Assembly (NCBI GenBank): GCA_003243275.1
Contig: QFQR01000001.1
Coordinates: forward strand, 682,001 to 746,000
Length of the DNA stretch: 64,000 nt
Direction of reading: 5' to 3'
From: Leifsonia xyli
Lineage (GTDB): Bacteria > Actinomycetota > Actinomycetes > Actinomycetales > Microbacteriaceae
The notes under the pieces are model-generated. The model worked only from the letters and a program-made list of their open reading frames with translations, made no database searches and was not told where the DNA came from. The translations under genes were made by a program, and so were the position numbers. Shown here piece by piece: positions 30,066 through 39,679 of the stretch. The stretch's first letter is position 1; each line of letters starts with the position of its first letter.

Positions 30066-32075
30066 GTGCCCACCGACCACACCCCGGCGACCGCGACGGA
30101 GCGGGCGGCACGGATCGGTCGCATCCCGATCCGCAGCCTCTCGCCGCAGCAGCCCGAGAACCGCTGGCCCGCCAAGAGCTACCTCGGTGAGGTCGTGCCC
30201 TTCGAGGCGACGATCTTCCGCGAGGGTCACGGCCTCATCGGCGCCGAGCTCGTGCTCACCGACCCCGCGGGAGTCGAGACCGTGCACCCCATGCGACTCG
30301 TGGGCGCCGGCACCGATCGCTGGCGCGTCGAGCTGCGCCCGCCCGTCACGGGTGCCTACCGCTACCGGGTGCGCGCGTTCAGCGACGACTGGGAGAGCTG
30401 GCTGCACACCGCGGTCATCAAGCTCGGAGTCGGCGACGGCCCCGAGCTCGTCTTCGCGATGGGTGCCGAGCTGCTGGAGCGGGTGCCCGGCAAGATCGCG
30501 GCGGATGCGCGGGCCGCGTTTCTCGACCCGACCGCCTCCCCTGCCGACCGGCTGAAGGTGGCCGGCGACCGGCGGCTGATCGCTCAACTGCATCGGCATC
30601 CGGTCCGTTCGCTCGTCACCGAATCGGAGACCGTCGAACTCGTCGTCGAGACGGCGCGCGCAGCCGTCGGAGCCTGGTACGAGTTCTTCCCGCGGTCCGA
30701 GGGTGCCAAGCGCCGCAAAGACGGCACCTGGAAGTCGGGCACCTTCCGCACCGCGGCGAAGCGTCTGCCCGCCGTCGCCGCGATGGGGTTCGACGTCGTC
30801 TACCTGCCGCCCATCCATCCGATCGGCGTGAGCCACCGCAAGGGGCCCAACAACTCGACGGTCGCGAGCCCCGGCGACCCCGGCAGCCCGTGGGCGATCG
30901 GCGCCGCCGAAGGCGGACACGACGCGATCCACCCCGAGCTCGGCACGACGGCCGACTTCCGATACTTCGTGAAGCAGGCGCAGGCGGCCGGTCTCGAGGT
31001 GGCCCTCGACCTCGCACTCCAGGCCTCCCCCGACCACCCGTGGGTGACCGAGCACCCCGAGTGGTTCACCCAGCGGCCCGACGGCTCGATCGCCTATGCC
31101 GAGAACCCGCCGAAGAAGTACCAGGACATCTTTCCGATCAACTTCGACCGCGACCCGGACGGGCTCCGCGCCGAGGTGCTGCGGATCGTGGAGCTGTGGA
31201 TCTCGCGCGGCATCCGCATCTTCCGGGTCGACAACCCCCACACCAAGCCGCTCGACTTCTGGGAGTGGCTGCTCGGCGAGGTCGCCGACCGGCATCCGGA
31301 TGTGGTGTTCCTCGCCGAGGCGTTCACGCGTCCGGCGATGCTGCACTCGCTCGCGGGGGCCGGGTTCCACCAGTCGTACAGCTACTTCACCTGGCGCAAC
31401 ACGAAGGACGAGCTGGAGGAGTTCCTCACCGAGATCTCGGGTGAATCCGCCGACTATCTGCGACCGAACCTCTTCGTGAACACACCCGACATCCTCACCG
31501 AGTACCTGCAGTTCGGCGGGCGCCCGGCCTACAAGGTGCGCGCCGCGATCGCGGCGACCGCCTCACCCAGCTGGGGTGTCTACGCCGGCTACGAGCTCTT
31601 CGAGGACGTGGCGCGCCCGGGCTCCGAGGAGAACATCGACAACGAGAAATACGAGTACAAGGATCGCGACTGGGCGGCCGCCGAGGCCGCCGGGCGCTCG
31701 CTCGCGCCGTACCTGACGATGCTGAACCGCATCCGACACGAGCATCCCGCACTGACCCAGTTGCGCAACCTGCGCATCCACTGGTCGGACGACGACGCGA
31801 TCCTCGTCTACTCCAAGCACCTGCCGGGGGCGTTCACCGCGAACGGCCGACCCGACACCCTCATCGTGGTCGTCAACGTCGACCCGCACTCGGTGCGCGA
31901 GACGACCGTGTACCTCGACCTCGAGGCGATCGGGCTCGCGAAGGGCGACACCTTCGCGGCGCGCGAGCTCGTGACCGGTGCCCGCTGGACCTGGGGCGAG
32001 GCGAACTACGTGCGGCTCGACGCCTTCACCGAGCCGGTGCACATCCTCCAGGTCGAACCGCCGAAGGGACGCTGA
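30066..32075 (+). CDS. glgE: Alpha-1,4-glucan:maltose-1-phosphate maltosyltransferase GlgE
   Basis: 669 residues, GH13_3. The N-terminal domain begins GRIPIRSLSPQQP; the barrel shows FDVVYLPPIHPIGVSHRKG, the nucleophile Asp389 in FRVDNPHTKP and the acid/base Glu418 in FLAEAFTRP, plus NTPDILTEYLQFGGRPA. GlgE extends glucans from maltose-1-phosphate. It forms an operon with glgB (1-bp gap). No TreS-Pep2 (maltokinase) gene lies beside it, unlike many actinobacterial clusters, so the donor must be made elsewhere. Confidence 0.95.
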   Translation: MPTDHTPATATERAARIGRIPIRSLSPQQPENRWPAKSYLGEVVPFEATIFREGHGLIGAELVLTDPAGVETVHPMRLVGAGTDRWRVELRPPVTGAYRYRVRAFSDDWESWLHTAVIKLGVGDGPELVFAMGAELLERVPGKIAADARAAFLDPTASPADRLKVAGDRRLIAQLHRHPVRSLVTESETVELVVETARAAVGAWYEFFPRSEGAKRRKDGTWKSGTFRTAAKRLPAVAAMGFDVVYLPPIHPIGVSHRKGPNNSTVASPGDPGSPWAIGAAEGGHDAIHPELGTTADFRYFVKQAQAAGLEVALDLALQASPDHPWVTEHPEWFTQRPDGSIAYAENPPKKYQDIFPINFDRDPDGLRAEVLRIVELWISRGIRIFRVDNPHTKPLDFWEWLLGEVADRHPDVVFLAEAFTRPAMLHSLAGAGFHQSYSYFTWRNTKDELEEFLTEISGESADYLRPNLFVNTPDILTEYLQFGGRPAYKVRAAIAATASPSWGVYAGYELFEDVARPGSEENIDNEKYEYKDRDWAAAEAAGRSLAPYLTMLNRIRHEHPALTQLRNLRIHWSDDDAILVYSKHLPGAFTANGRPDTLIVVVNVDPHSVRETTVYLDLEAIGLAKGDTFAARELVTGARWTWGEANYVRLDAFTEPVHILQVEPPKGR

Positions 32076-32076
32076 G

Positions 32077-34242
32077 ATGGCCGCCCGACCCACCCTGCCG
32101 ACACTGGATGCGGGCGCCATCGCGAGCCTCGTCGAGGCACGGCACCCGCGCCCGCACGAGTGGCTCGGGCAGCATCCCGTGGGCGAGGGATGGGTGATCC
32201 GCGCCCTGCGCCCCCTCGCCGAATCGGTGACCGCGGTGCGCGCCGACGGCACCGAGGTGCCACTCGCGCACCTCGACCGCGGACTCTGGCAGGGCTACGC
32301 GCCGGGTGCCGGTCAGGCCTACCGGCTGCGCACCCGCTACCCCGACGGCGCCGAGTGGCTCGCGGACGACCCCTACCGCTTCGTGCCGTCGATCGGCGAG
32401 ATCGACCTGTTCCTCTGGGGCGAGGGACGCCACGAGCAGCTCTGGCAGGTCTTCGGCGCGCAACTGAAGCAGCACGAGGGGGTCGACGGAGCCGGGTTCG
32501 TGGTGTGGGCGCCGCACGCCCAGGCGGTGCGCGTGATCGGGGACTTCAACTCCTGGGACGGCACCGGCCATGCCATGCGCCGCCTCGACGACAACGGGGT
32601 GTGGGAGCTCTTCGTGCCCGGCGTCGACGCGGGCGGCATCTACAAGTTCGAGCTGCTGACCCCGTCCGGAGCGTGGGTGAAACGCGCGGATCCGATGGCC
32701 CGCTACACCGAGGTGCCCCCGTCGACGGGGTCGGTCGTCGGGCGCTCGAGCTACCGCTGGAACGACGTCGACTGGATGTCGGCCCGCGCCGGGCGGGATC
32801 CGCACCAGGGGCCGATGAGCGTCTACGAGCTGCACCTGGGCTCCTGGCGGCCCGGGCTCTCGTACCGGCAGGCCGCCGACGAGCTCATCGACTACGTGAC
32901 CGGCCTCGGCTTCACGCACGTGGAGTTCATGCCGCTCGCCGAGCATCCCTTCGGCGGGTCGTGGGGGTACCAGGTCACCGGCTACTACGCGCCCACGAGC
33001 CGTTTCGGGCATCCCGACGATCTCCGCCATCTCGTCGACCGGCTGCACCAGGCCGGCATCGGCGTGATCATGGACTGGGTTCCCGCGCACTTCCCGAAGG
33101 ACGAGTGGGCGCTCGCCCGCTTCGACGGGGAACCGCTCTACGAGCACTCCGATCCGCGGATCGGCGAGCATCCCGACTGGGGCACGCTCGTCTTCGACTT
33201 CGGCCGCTCCCAGGTGCGCAACTTCCTCGTCGCCAACGCGCTCTACTGGCTCGAGGAGTTCCACATCGACGGGCTTCGGGTGGATGCCGTGGCGAGCATG
33301 CTGTACCGCGACTACTCCCGCAAGGACGGCGAGTGGGTGCCGAACGTGCACGGCGGGCGGGAGAACCTGGAGGCGATCTCGTTCCTGCAGGAGGTCAACG
33401 CCACCGCCTACAAGCGCAATCCGGGCATCGTGATGATCGCCGAGGAGTCGACCTCGTGGCCCGGCGTGACACATCGCACCTCGGATGGCGGGCTCGGCTT
33501 CGGCCTGAAGTGGAACATGGGCTGGATGCACGACTCGCTGCAGTACATGCACGAGGACCCGATGTGGCGCGGCGACCACCACGGCGACATCACCTTCTCG
33601 TTCCTGTACGCCTTCAGCGAGGCGTTCCTGCTGCCGATCAGCCACGACGAGGTGGTTCACGGCAAGGGCTCACTGCTCGCCAAGATGCCGGGCGACCAGT
33701 GGCAGAAGCTCGCCAATGTGCGCGCCTACCTCTCGTTCATGTGGGCGCACCCCGGCAAGCAGCTGCTGTTCATGGGCTCGGAGTTCGGGCAGCCCTCCGA
33801 GTGGTCGGAGGAACGGGGGCTGGACTGGTGGATCCTCGACCAGCCGGTGCATCAGGGCCTCGCGGAGCTCGTGCGCCAGCTGAACGCCCTCTATCGCGCG
33901 CAGCCGGCCCTGTGGGAGCTCGACGCCGATCCGGAGGGCTTCCGCTGGATCACGAGCGACCCCGGCGCGAACGTCGTCGCCTTCGTCCGCCGGGCGCGGG
34001 ACGGGCGCGAGCTGGTCTGCATCGTCAACTTCGGCGGCAACCCGGTGGGGCCGTACCGGGTCGGGTTGCCGGCGACGGGCGAGTGGCGCGAGCTGCTGAA
34101 CTCGGATGCGACCGTCTTCGGCGGTTCCGGGGTCGGCAACTACGGGCGGGTGACGGCGAGTCCCGAGCCCTGGCACGAGCTGCCTGCCTCGGCCGAGCTC
34201 ACGCTGCCGCCCCTCGCCGCGCTCTGGCTCGTGCGGGCCTGA
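32077..34242 (+). CDS. glgB: 1,4-alpha-glucan branching enzyme GlgB
   Basis: 721 residues: an extra N-terminal domain (about 1-105), CBM48 (about 115-220, WAPHAQAVRVIGDFN), GH13 barrel and C-terminal beta domain. Conserved motifs: MDWVPAHFPKD, nucleophile Asp403 in GLRVDAVASMLYRDY, Glu456 in MIAEESTSWPGV, and LPISHDEVVHGKGS. It adds alpha-1,6 branches to the linear glucans made by GlgE. ATG 32077 follows GAAGGGACGC and lies just after the glgE stop. Confidence 0.96.
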   Translation: MAARPTLPTLDAGAIASLVEARHPRPHEWLGQHPVGEGWVIRALRPLAESVTAVRADGTEVPLAHLDRGLWQGYAPGAGQAYRLRTRYPDGAEWLADDPYRFVPSIGEIDLFLWGEGRHEQLWQVFGAQLKQHEGVDGAGFVVWAPHAQAVRVIGDFNSWDGTGHAMRRLDDNGVWELFVPGVDAGGIYKFELLTPSGAWVKRADPMARYTEVPPSTGSVVGRSSYRWNDVDWMSARAGRDPHQGPMSVYELHLGSWRPGLSYRQAADELIDYVTGLGFTHVEFMPLAEHPFGGSWGYQVTGYYAPTSRFGHPDDLRHLVDRLHQAGIGVIMDWVPAHFPKDEWALARFDGEPLYEHSDPRIGEHPDWGTLVFDFGRSQVRNFLVANALYWLEEFHIDGLRVDAVASMLYRDYSRKDGEWVPNVHGGRENLEAISFLQEVNATAYKRNPGIVMIAEESTSWPGVTHRTSDGGLGFGLKWNMGWMHDSLQYMHEDPMWRGDHHGDITFSFLYAFSEAFLLPISHDEVVHGKGSLLAKMPGDQWQKLANVRAYLSFMWAHPGKQLLFMGSEFGQPSEWSEERGLDWWILDQPVHQGLAELVRQLNALYRAQPALWELDADPEGFRWITSDPGANVVAFVRRARDGRELVCIVNFGGNPVGPYRVGLPATGEWRELLNSDATVFGGSGVGNYGRVTASPEPWHELPASAELTLPPLAALWLVRA

Positions 34243-34249
34243 GCCGGCC

Positions 34250-35167
34250 TCAGTACAGCAGCGAGGCGAGCCGCGTGCGGGCCGACGCCACGCGCGGGTC
34301 GTCGGCACCCGCGATCTCGAAGAACTCGAGCAGTCGGGCACGGATGCGATCGCGGTCGGCAGGTCCGGCGGTCGCGAACGACTCCAGCAGCCGTCCGAAG
34401 GCGTCGTCGAGGTGCCCGCCGCTCATGTCGAGGTCGGCCACCGCGAGTTGCGCGTCGAGGTCGTCGCGCGCGGCGGCCGCCGCATCCCGGATGCTCGAGG
34501 CCTCGGCTCCCGAGAGCCGGTCGAGAAGCGAGACCTGCGCCAGACCGGCGACAGCGAGCTGGTCGCGAGGGTTCTCGGCGATCGCCTTGCGGTACTCGGC
34601 GATCGCGGTGGGGTAATCCCCCGCCGAGATCGCGTCGAACGCCTCCTGGTGATGCGGGGGCAACGGCTCGGGTTCCGGCTCGGCAGCGTCCTCCCCCTCG
34701 GCGGAGGGCACCGGGACGGTTCCCACCACGCCGTTCTCGCCGGCGAGCTGCAGCAGTTCGTCGAGCACCTGGCGCACCTCGGCATCCGACGGGATGCCGA
34801 CGAACAGGTTGACCGGACGCCCGCCGATGACGGCCGCGACCGTCGGCACCTCGCGCACCTGGAACGCCTGGGCGAGCTGCGGGTTGACGGTGCCGTCGAC
34901 CACCGCGAGCACGAGTCGACCGCCGTAGGACTCGACGAGCGGTCCGAGCGCGGAGGCGAGCCCCGGTGCGATGAACTCGACGACCACGGGCACCCGGGTC
35001 GAGAGCTCGAGCACGCTCTGGAAGGCGGCATCCGAGGTGTCGAAGACGAGCGCGGAGTCGGCGGCGGGCGCCGAACCGTGGTCGGGGCGGGAGGACTCGG
35101 CCGCGCGTCGCACGAGTCCGGACAGGTCGATGGCGCCGCGCAGGTTGGCGGAGGGCAGATCGGTCAC
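34250..35167 (-). CDS. Thioredoxin-fold/TPR protein (YbbN/CnoX-like) without CXXC
   Basis: 305 residues. A thioredoxin-like domain (about 45-150) is recognisable from VPVVVEFIAPG, VREVPTVAAVIGG and NLFVGIPSDAEVRQVLDELL, but the active-site CXXC is absent: the corresponding stretch reads APGLASALGP and contains no cysteine. The C-terminal half (about 180-305) has TPR-like helices (FDAISAGDYPTAIAEYRKAI). Such proteins act as holdases or co-chaperones. It lies 5 bp after the stop of the upstream gene and converges with glgB. Confidence 0.82.
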   Translation of the reverse strand: MTDLPSANLRGAIDLSGLVRRAAESSRPDHGSAPAADSALVFDTSDAAFQSVLELSTRVPVVVEFIAPGLASALGPLVESYGGRLVLAVVDGTVNPQLAQAFQVREVPTVAAVIGGRPVNLFVGIPSDAEVRQVLDELLQLAGENGVVGTVPVPSAEGEDAAEPEPEPLPPHHQEAFDAISAGDYPTAIAEYRKAIAENPRDQLAVAGLAQVSLLDRLSGAEASSIRDAAAAARDDLDAQLAVADLDMSGGHLDDAFGRLLESFATAGPADRDRIRARLLEFFEIAGADDPRVASARTRLASLLY

Positions 35168-35172
35168 GGAGA

Positions 35173-37002
35173 CTACGGTACTTCGCTCGCGGCGACGAGA
35201 CCCTGGGTGAACCCCAGCAGGCGCACCTTCGGGTCGCTCGCGGTCGCGGGGGGCACGTAGAACAGGATCTGCATGCCGTAGACGGCATCGATCCCCTTCG
35301 TCGTGGTCTGCTTCTGCGACAGTGCCTTCACGGCCCCCTTCGGGCTGATGGCGGCACCCGTTTCGGCAGGCTTCACGGTCTCGGTCTCGCGCAACTCGAC
35401 GACCACGATCGCTCCCGTGTCGTTCGCCGCGAGGGCGATCGGCGCGTCCTCGTCGCTCGTGCTCGTGTAGCTCACGACGGCGTTGGGCAGGTCGGCCGCA
35501 CGCTGGGCCTTGTAGGCGGCCCCGAACTTCTCCTGGAGCACATCGTCGGCCGCATCGAAATCGGCGGCGAACGCCGAGTTGTCGCCCTTGATGAGCAGGT
35601 CGCCGTACTCTCCGGCGAGCTTCGACGGGGGGAAGGCCAGGAGCTTGGAGTCGGTCGGATACCGTGAGGCGCCGAGGTCGACGGGTGCCACCTCGGGGAT
35701 CGACTGGGTCAGCCGCACGAGGTACTGCACCTTGTATTGGTCGCGCGGCGAGTTCTGCACGAACATCAGCCCGTAGTCGTTGCCCTCCGCATCCGCGATC
35801 GCGGCGAAGACGGCACGCGGCCAATCGTGCTGCTGCTGCGGCAGGATGAGGCTCACCGTCCCGGAGGGGAAGGCGGGGAGCGCGGCGATCGACGAGTCGG
35901 CGGCACGTGCCGTGTAGTTCGCGGTGCGCAACTCGAGCGCGGGGCCGTCGAGCCGCTCGGCAGCGAGCGCCGCATCGCCTGCGCTGTCCGCCTTCGCCAC
36001 GACATCGGCCGTCTGCGACACGATGCGGGTGAACTGCTGCTGGGTGACGACGGGCGGGTCGATGTCGGCCGCGGGGGCGACCGTGTTCGACGGCGAGGGC
36101 TCGGTGTCGCCGTCGGGGGTGCAGGCCGAGAGCACCAGCGCGCCCACGAGGAGCACCGGGAGGGCGATGAAGACGCGCCGCCGCCCACGCGGCTCGGCAC
36201 CCGTGGTGATGGCCGCTCGCCGCGGCGCGGGCTTGAGCTGCGCGGGCTTCGGAGGCTTGGGCATCTTGGGGGTCTTGCGGCGGGGCCCGTGGCGACGACG
36301 CGCGTGGATGAGCGCCCAGATCAGGGCGATCAGACCGAGCAGAAGCGCGCCGATGCCCGCCACGATCAGGGGGCCAGACCACGGGGTCGAGTTGTCCAGC
36401 GGCCAGGTGATCGACACGGCGGCGGGCGCCGCCGCGGTTCCGTCGGATGCGATGAGCACCGAGACGTCGCTCGGCACGTTGACCTTGCGAACCAGGGAGC
36501 CCTCGCCCGTGAACTCCTGGATCCACAGGTCGCTCCCCACGGGCGAGACGCCCGCGGCAGCCGGGGTCTCGTCGGCCGCGGTCGCATCGCCGCTCGTCGC
36601 GGGCGTGCTGCTCGGCACCTCAGAGGGGGTCTCGCTCGGGGCGCCGCTCGGCGTGCCGCCGGCGCCGTCCTGCGCGGCGAGCGGCTTGCTGGTGAGGGTC
36701 GCGGTCGCGGCGTCGTAGTCGATCTGCACGGCGCGCGCCCCGTCGAGCCAGGCGCGCACATCATCCGAGCGGCCGTAGGCCATGAAGACCGGGGAGGATC
36801 CGGATCCGCTCACCTCGAGGAGCTGGGCGCCGGGGTTCGCACCGAGGGTCGCCCCGTCGATCACGGTGAACGGCGCACCGCCCGTCACATCGATCTTCGA
36901 CACCAACTGGTCGGGGCCTCGCAGGATGGTGCGCTGCGCGACACCGAGGCCGATGGACACGGCCGCTACGGCGAACAGCACGATCGCGATCACGAACCGC
37001 AC
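35173..37002 (-). CDS. Two-part membrane protein with internal lipoprotein-like segment
   Basis: 609 residues, unrecognised. An N-terminal hydrophobic segment (about 1-22) and an extracytoplasmic region with a Ser/Thr/Pro-rich linker (about 110-150) lead to a second helix at about 213-235 (GPLIVAGIGALLLGLIALIW). A basic Lys/Pro segment (KTPKMPKPPKPAQLKP) follows, then a third hydrophobic stretch with LVGALVLSAC, which looks exactly like a lipobox, and a 300-residue soluble domain. The whole is one uninterrupted frame. GTG 37002 has GAGAGGAG upstream. It probably faces the cell wall; role unknown. Confidence 0.75.
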   Translation of the reverse strand: MRFVIAIVLFAVAAVSIGLGVAQRTILRGPDQLVSKIDVTGGAPFTVIDGATLGANPGAQLLEVSGSGSSPVFMAYGRSDDVRAWLDGARAVQIDYDAATATLTSKPLAAQDGAGGTPSGAPSETPSEVPSSTPATSGDATAADETPAAAGVSPVGSDLWIQEFTGEGSLVRKVNVPSDVSVLIASDGTAAAPAAVSITWPLDNSTPWSGPLIVAGIGALLLGLIALIWALIHARRRHGPRRKTPKMPKPPKPAQLKPAPRRAAITTGAEPRGRRRVFIALPVLLVGALVLSACTPDGDTEPSPSNTVAPAADIDPPVVTQQQFTRIVSQTADVVAKADSAGDAALAAERLDGPALELRTANYTARAADSSIAALPAFPSGTVSLILPQQQHDWPRAVFAAIADAEGNDYGLMFVQNSPRDQYKVQYLVRLTQSIPEVAPVDLGASRYPTDSKLLAFPPSKLAGEYGDLLIKGDNSAFAADFDAADDVLQEKFGAAYKAQRAADLPNAVVSYTSTSDEDAPIALAANDTGAIVVVELRETETVKPAETGAAISPKGAVKALSQKQTTTKGIDAVYGMQILFYVPPATASDPKVRLLGFTQGLVAASEVP

Positions 37003-37290
37003 GGATGAACTCCTCTCGAGCTGCGGCGCGGAGGATTCCGCGCGATCCGCCGAGGGAGACCGGGGCGGACCCCCGCCATCGGGATGTCGACGGGGCAGCA
37101 GGCAAAGACAACCCAGGTTAGCGGAGATGGGAGGTGATACCCCGGACGGTGCCAGGGAGGGGCCTGGGAGTCCCCTGATCCCTCGGCGGAGGAGGCGGCG
37201 ACGCCGACCCCGGCCGCCGATTACACTCAGGGAGGGTCTCCGCCTCCTCGGCGGATGAGGACTCACCGTTTTCCCGAGCGAGGAGCGCAC
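37003..37290. promoter_or_regulatory. Divergent promoter region
   Basis: 288 bp between divergent genes. TAACCT on the minus strand (37115-37120) and TACACT on the plus strand (37222-37227) are the best -10 candidates for the leftward and rightward transcripts. No open frame here looks real. Confidence 0.4.
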
Positions 37291-39630
37291 GTGGCGGCAG
37301 ACGACGCGGGATTCACCACCGAGCTTCGCGGGTACAAGAAGGAGGAGGTCGACCAGGCGGTCGGCAGCCTTCGACGTGACCTCATCAAAGCCAACGGGGA
37401 CCGCACCGAGGCTCTCAAAGAGGTCAAGCGGCTCCAGGCGCTCGCCGAGGATCTGCAGGCGGAGCTCGACGAGGTCGGCAGCCCCACCTACGCGGGACTC
37501 GGCACCAAGCTCGAGAACACCCTCCGGATGGCGGAGGAGCAGTCGACCCGCCTCATCGCCCAGGCCGATATCGACGCCGAGAAGCTGCGCGCCTCGGTGC
37601 AGCGGGAGGTCGACGAGCTCCGGGCAGAAGCGGCGGATGCGACGGGCCGGCTGGTCGACGACGCTCAGGCCCAGTCCGAGCGCATCCTGACCGGCGCCCG
37701 CGGGGAGGCCGAGACGGTCGTCACGCGCGCCACCTCCGACGCGGGGGCGACCACGCAGGAGGCGCTCCGCGAGGCGGCCGCCATCCGCGGCGCGGTCGCC
37801 ACCGAGATCGCCGAGACCCGCGCGGCGGGGCGACGCGAGGTGGCGGCGCTGCGCGCCGAGGCGGAGCGCGAGATCGCCGAGCTGCGGGTCGTGGCCCAGC
37901 GCGAGGTCGCCGAGGCGCGTGACGCGGCTGCGGCGCTCGCCCGCGACACCGAGAAGGGACGGGCCGACTTCGAGGCGGAGGACGCCCGGCTACGGGCGCA
38001 GCTCGCGCACGACCTCGAGCAGGGGCGCACCGACCTGGAACGCGAGACGACCCAGGCGCGCGAGGCCCTGCGGATCGACACCGAGGCCGCGAACAACGCG
38101 CTCGCCGCCGACACCCGCAAGTCGCGTGCCGAACTCGACGAGCGCACGGCCGCCGAACGTGCGGCGCTCGCCGCGGAGATCGCGACCGCGCGCGCGCAAC
38201 TCGAGATCGAGATGACCACGGGCCGTTCCGCGCTCGAGACCGAGGTGTCGGATCGCCGTGCCGCGCTGGAGACGGAGCTGACTCGGCTCCGCGCCGAGCA
38301 CGACGACGAGGTCACGCGCGCGCGCACCGCTCTCCAGGCCGAGGTCACGACCACAGCGGCCACGCTGTCCGCCGACCGCGAGCGCACCGCGACCGAGCTC
38401 GCGCAGCAGAGCGCAACGACGCGGACGGCGCTCGAGCAGGAGCTCACGACCGCGCGGGCCGCGCTCGAGGCCGAGACCTCCGCGGCGCGGGCCGCCCACG
38501 AGGCCGAGCTCGCGGCCACGCGCCAGCAGCAGGAGACGGAGCTCCAGGCGGCGCGGGAGGCGCAGGCGACCGATCTCGCCGCCGCACGCTCCACGCACGA
38601 CGCCGAGCTCGCCGCCGCACGCGAGAGCCACGACGCCGAGCTCGCGAACGCGCGCGCCGTGCTCGAGACCGAGTTGCGCACCTCGCGCAAGGCGCTCGCC
38701 ACGGAGCTGAGCCAGTCGCGCACGGCGCAGGAGACCGAGCTCGCCGCGAGCCGTTCGGCGTGGGAGACCGAGGAGTCGTCCGGACGGGAGGGCTGGGCTG
38801 CGGAGCTCGCGGCCGCCCGCGAGGCGCTCGAGGCCGAGCTCGCCACCCGCCGCGCGGAGGCCGATCAGGAGCTCGCCCAGCTGCGCCACACGGCGACCAC
38901 CGCCGTCGACAAGCTCCGCAGCGATGCCGAGCGCGAGGTCGCGCGGGTCCGTGCGGAACTCGCCGCAGAGCAGCAGACGCACGGCGCCCGGATCGCCCAC
39001 GAGGCCGACACGCACGCCACGCGACTCGCCGCCGACGCGGAGCAGGCCCGCACCGACCTCGATGTCGAGCTCGCGGCCCGCCGCGACGAAGCCGAGAAGG
39101 ACTACCTGGCCAAGCAACAGGAGGCCGCGGCGAGCACGCAGAAGTACCTGGACGAGGCCACCGCGCAACTGCAGGAGGCATCCGCTCGCGCGGCCGAGAA
39201 GCGCGCCGAGGTGGACCAGCTCTCGACCGAGGGGGTCGCCGAGGCCCGCAAGATCGCCGACGACGCGCGAGATGCCGCCACCGCGACCACCCGCGAGGCG
39301 AAGGCGACCGCGAAGAAGCTCGTGGCCGACGCCGAGAAGCAGGCGAAGGCGCTCATCGCGGATGCCGAGGAGCGTCTCGCGAAGATCCGCGTCGAACGGG
39401 AGGCCGTGGCCGGCTACTTCGAGAACCTGCGCGGGCTGCTCGCCGGTGCCGACAAGCTCTCGACGCCGCAGGACGATTTCCCGGTCCCCGCCGACGAGGC
39501 GAGCCCGGCGATCGAGGCTCCCGTGGTCGCCGCCGAGGCGGAGACCGCCGAGGAAGCTGGCGACGAAGGCGCCGAGCCGGAGACGCAGACGGACACGCGC
39601 CGGACGGCGGACGCACACGCGGAGGGCTGA
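37291..39630 (+). CDS. Long hendecad coiled-coil protein, putative polar/cell-division scaffold
   Basis: 779 residues. The first 60 residues resemble a DivIVA-type N terminus (FTTELRGYKKEEVDQAVGSLRRDL). From about 75 to 690 it is continuous coiled coil; much of the middle is made of 11-residue repeats with the pattern xxELxxARxxx, for example AHEAELAATRQ, STHDAELAAAR and SHDAELANARA. The tail is Ala/Glu-rich and disordered. Size and hendecad periodicity recall Streptomyces Scy and FilP, which organise polar growth with DivIVA. The GTG at 37291 has GAGGAG upstream and is preferred over ATG 37255. Orthology to Scy is inference. Confidence 0.78.
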   Translation: MAADDAGFTTELRGYKKEEVDQAVGSLRRDLIKANGDRTEALKEVKRLQALAEDLQAELDEVGSPTYAGLGTKLENTLRMAEEQSTRLIAQADIDAEKLRASVQREVDELRAEAADATGRLVDDAQAQSERILTGARGEAETVVTRATSDAGATTQEALREAAAIRGAVATEIAETRAAGRREVAALRAEAEREIAELRVVAQREVAEARDAAAALARDTEKGRADFEAEDARLRAQLAHDLEQGRTDLERETTQAREALRIDTEAANNALAADTRKSRAELDERTAAERAALAAEIATARAQLEIEMTTGRSALETEVSDRRAALETELTRLRAEHDDEVTRARTALQAEVTTTAATLSADRERTATELAQQSATTRTALEQELTTARAALEAETSAARAAHEAELAATRQQQETELQAAREAQATDLAAARSTHDAELAAARESHDAELANARAVLETELRTSRKALATELSQSRTAQETELAASRSAWETEESSGREGWAAELAAAREALEAELATRRAEADQELAQLRHTATTAVDKLRSDAEREVARVRAELAAEQQTHGARIAHEADTHATRLAADAEQARTDLDVELAARRDEAEKDYLAKQQEAAASTQKYLDEATAQLQEASARAAEKRAEVDQLSTEGVAEARKIADDARDAATATTREAKATAKKLVADAEKQAKALIADAEERLAKIRVEREAVAGYFENLRGLLAGADKLSTPQDDFPVPADEASPAIEAPVVAAEAETAEEAGDEGAEPETQTDTRRTADAHAEG

Positions 39631-39679
39631 CGGCTAGCCTGGCTCTACGCCCGCGTCTCGCGGGTGGGGAGGGGTGAAG

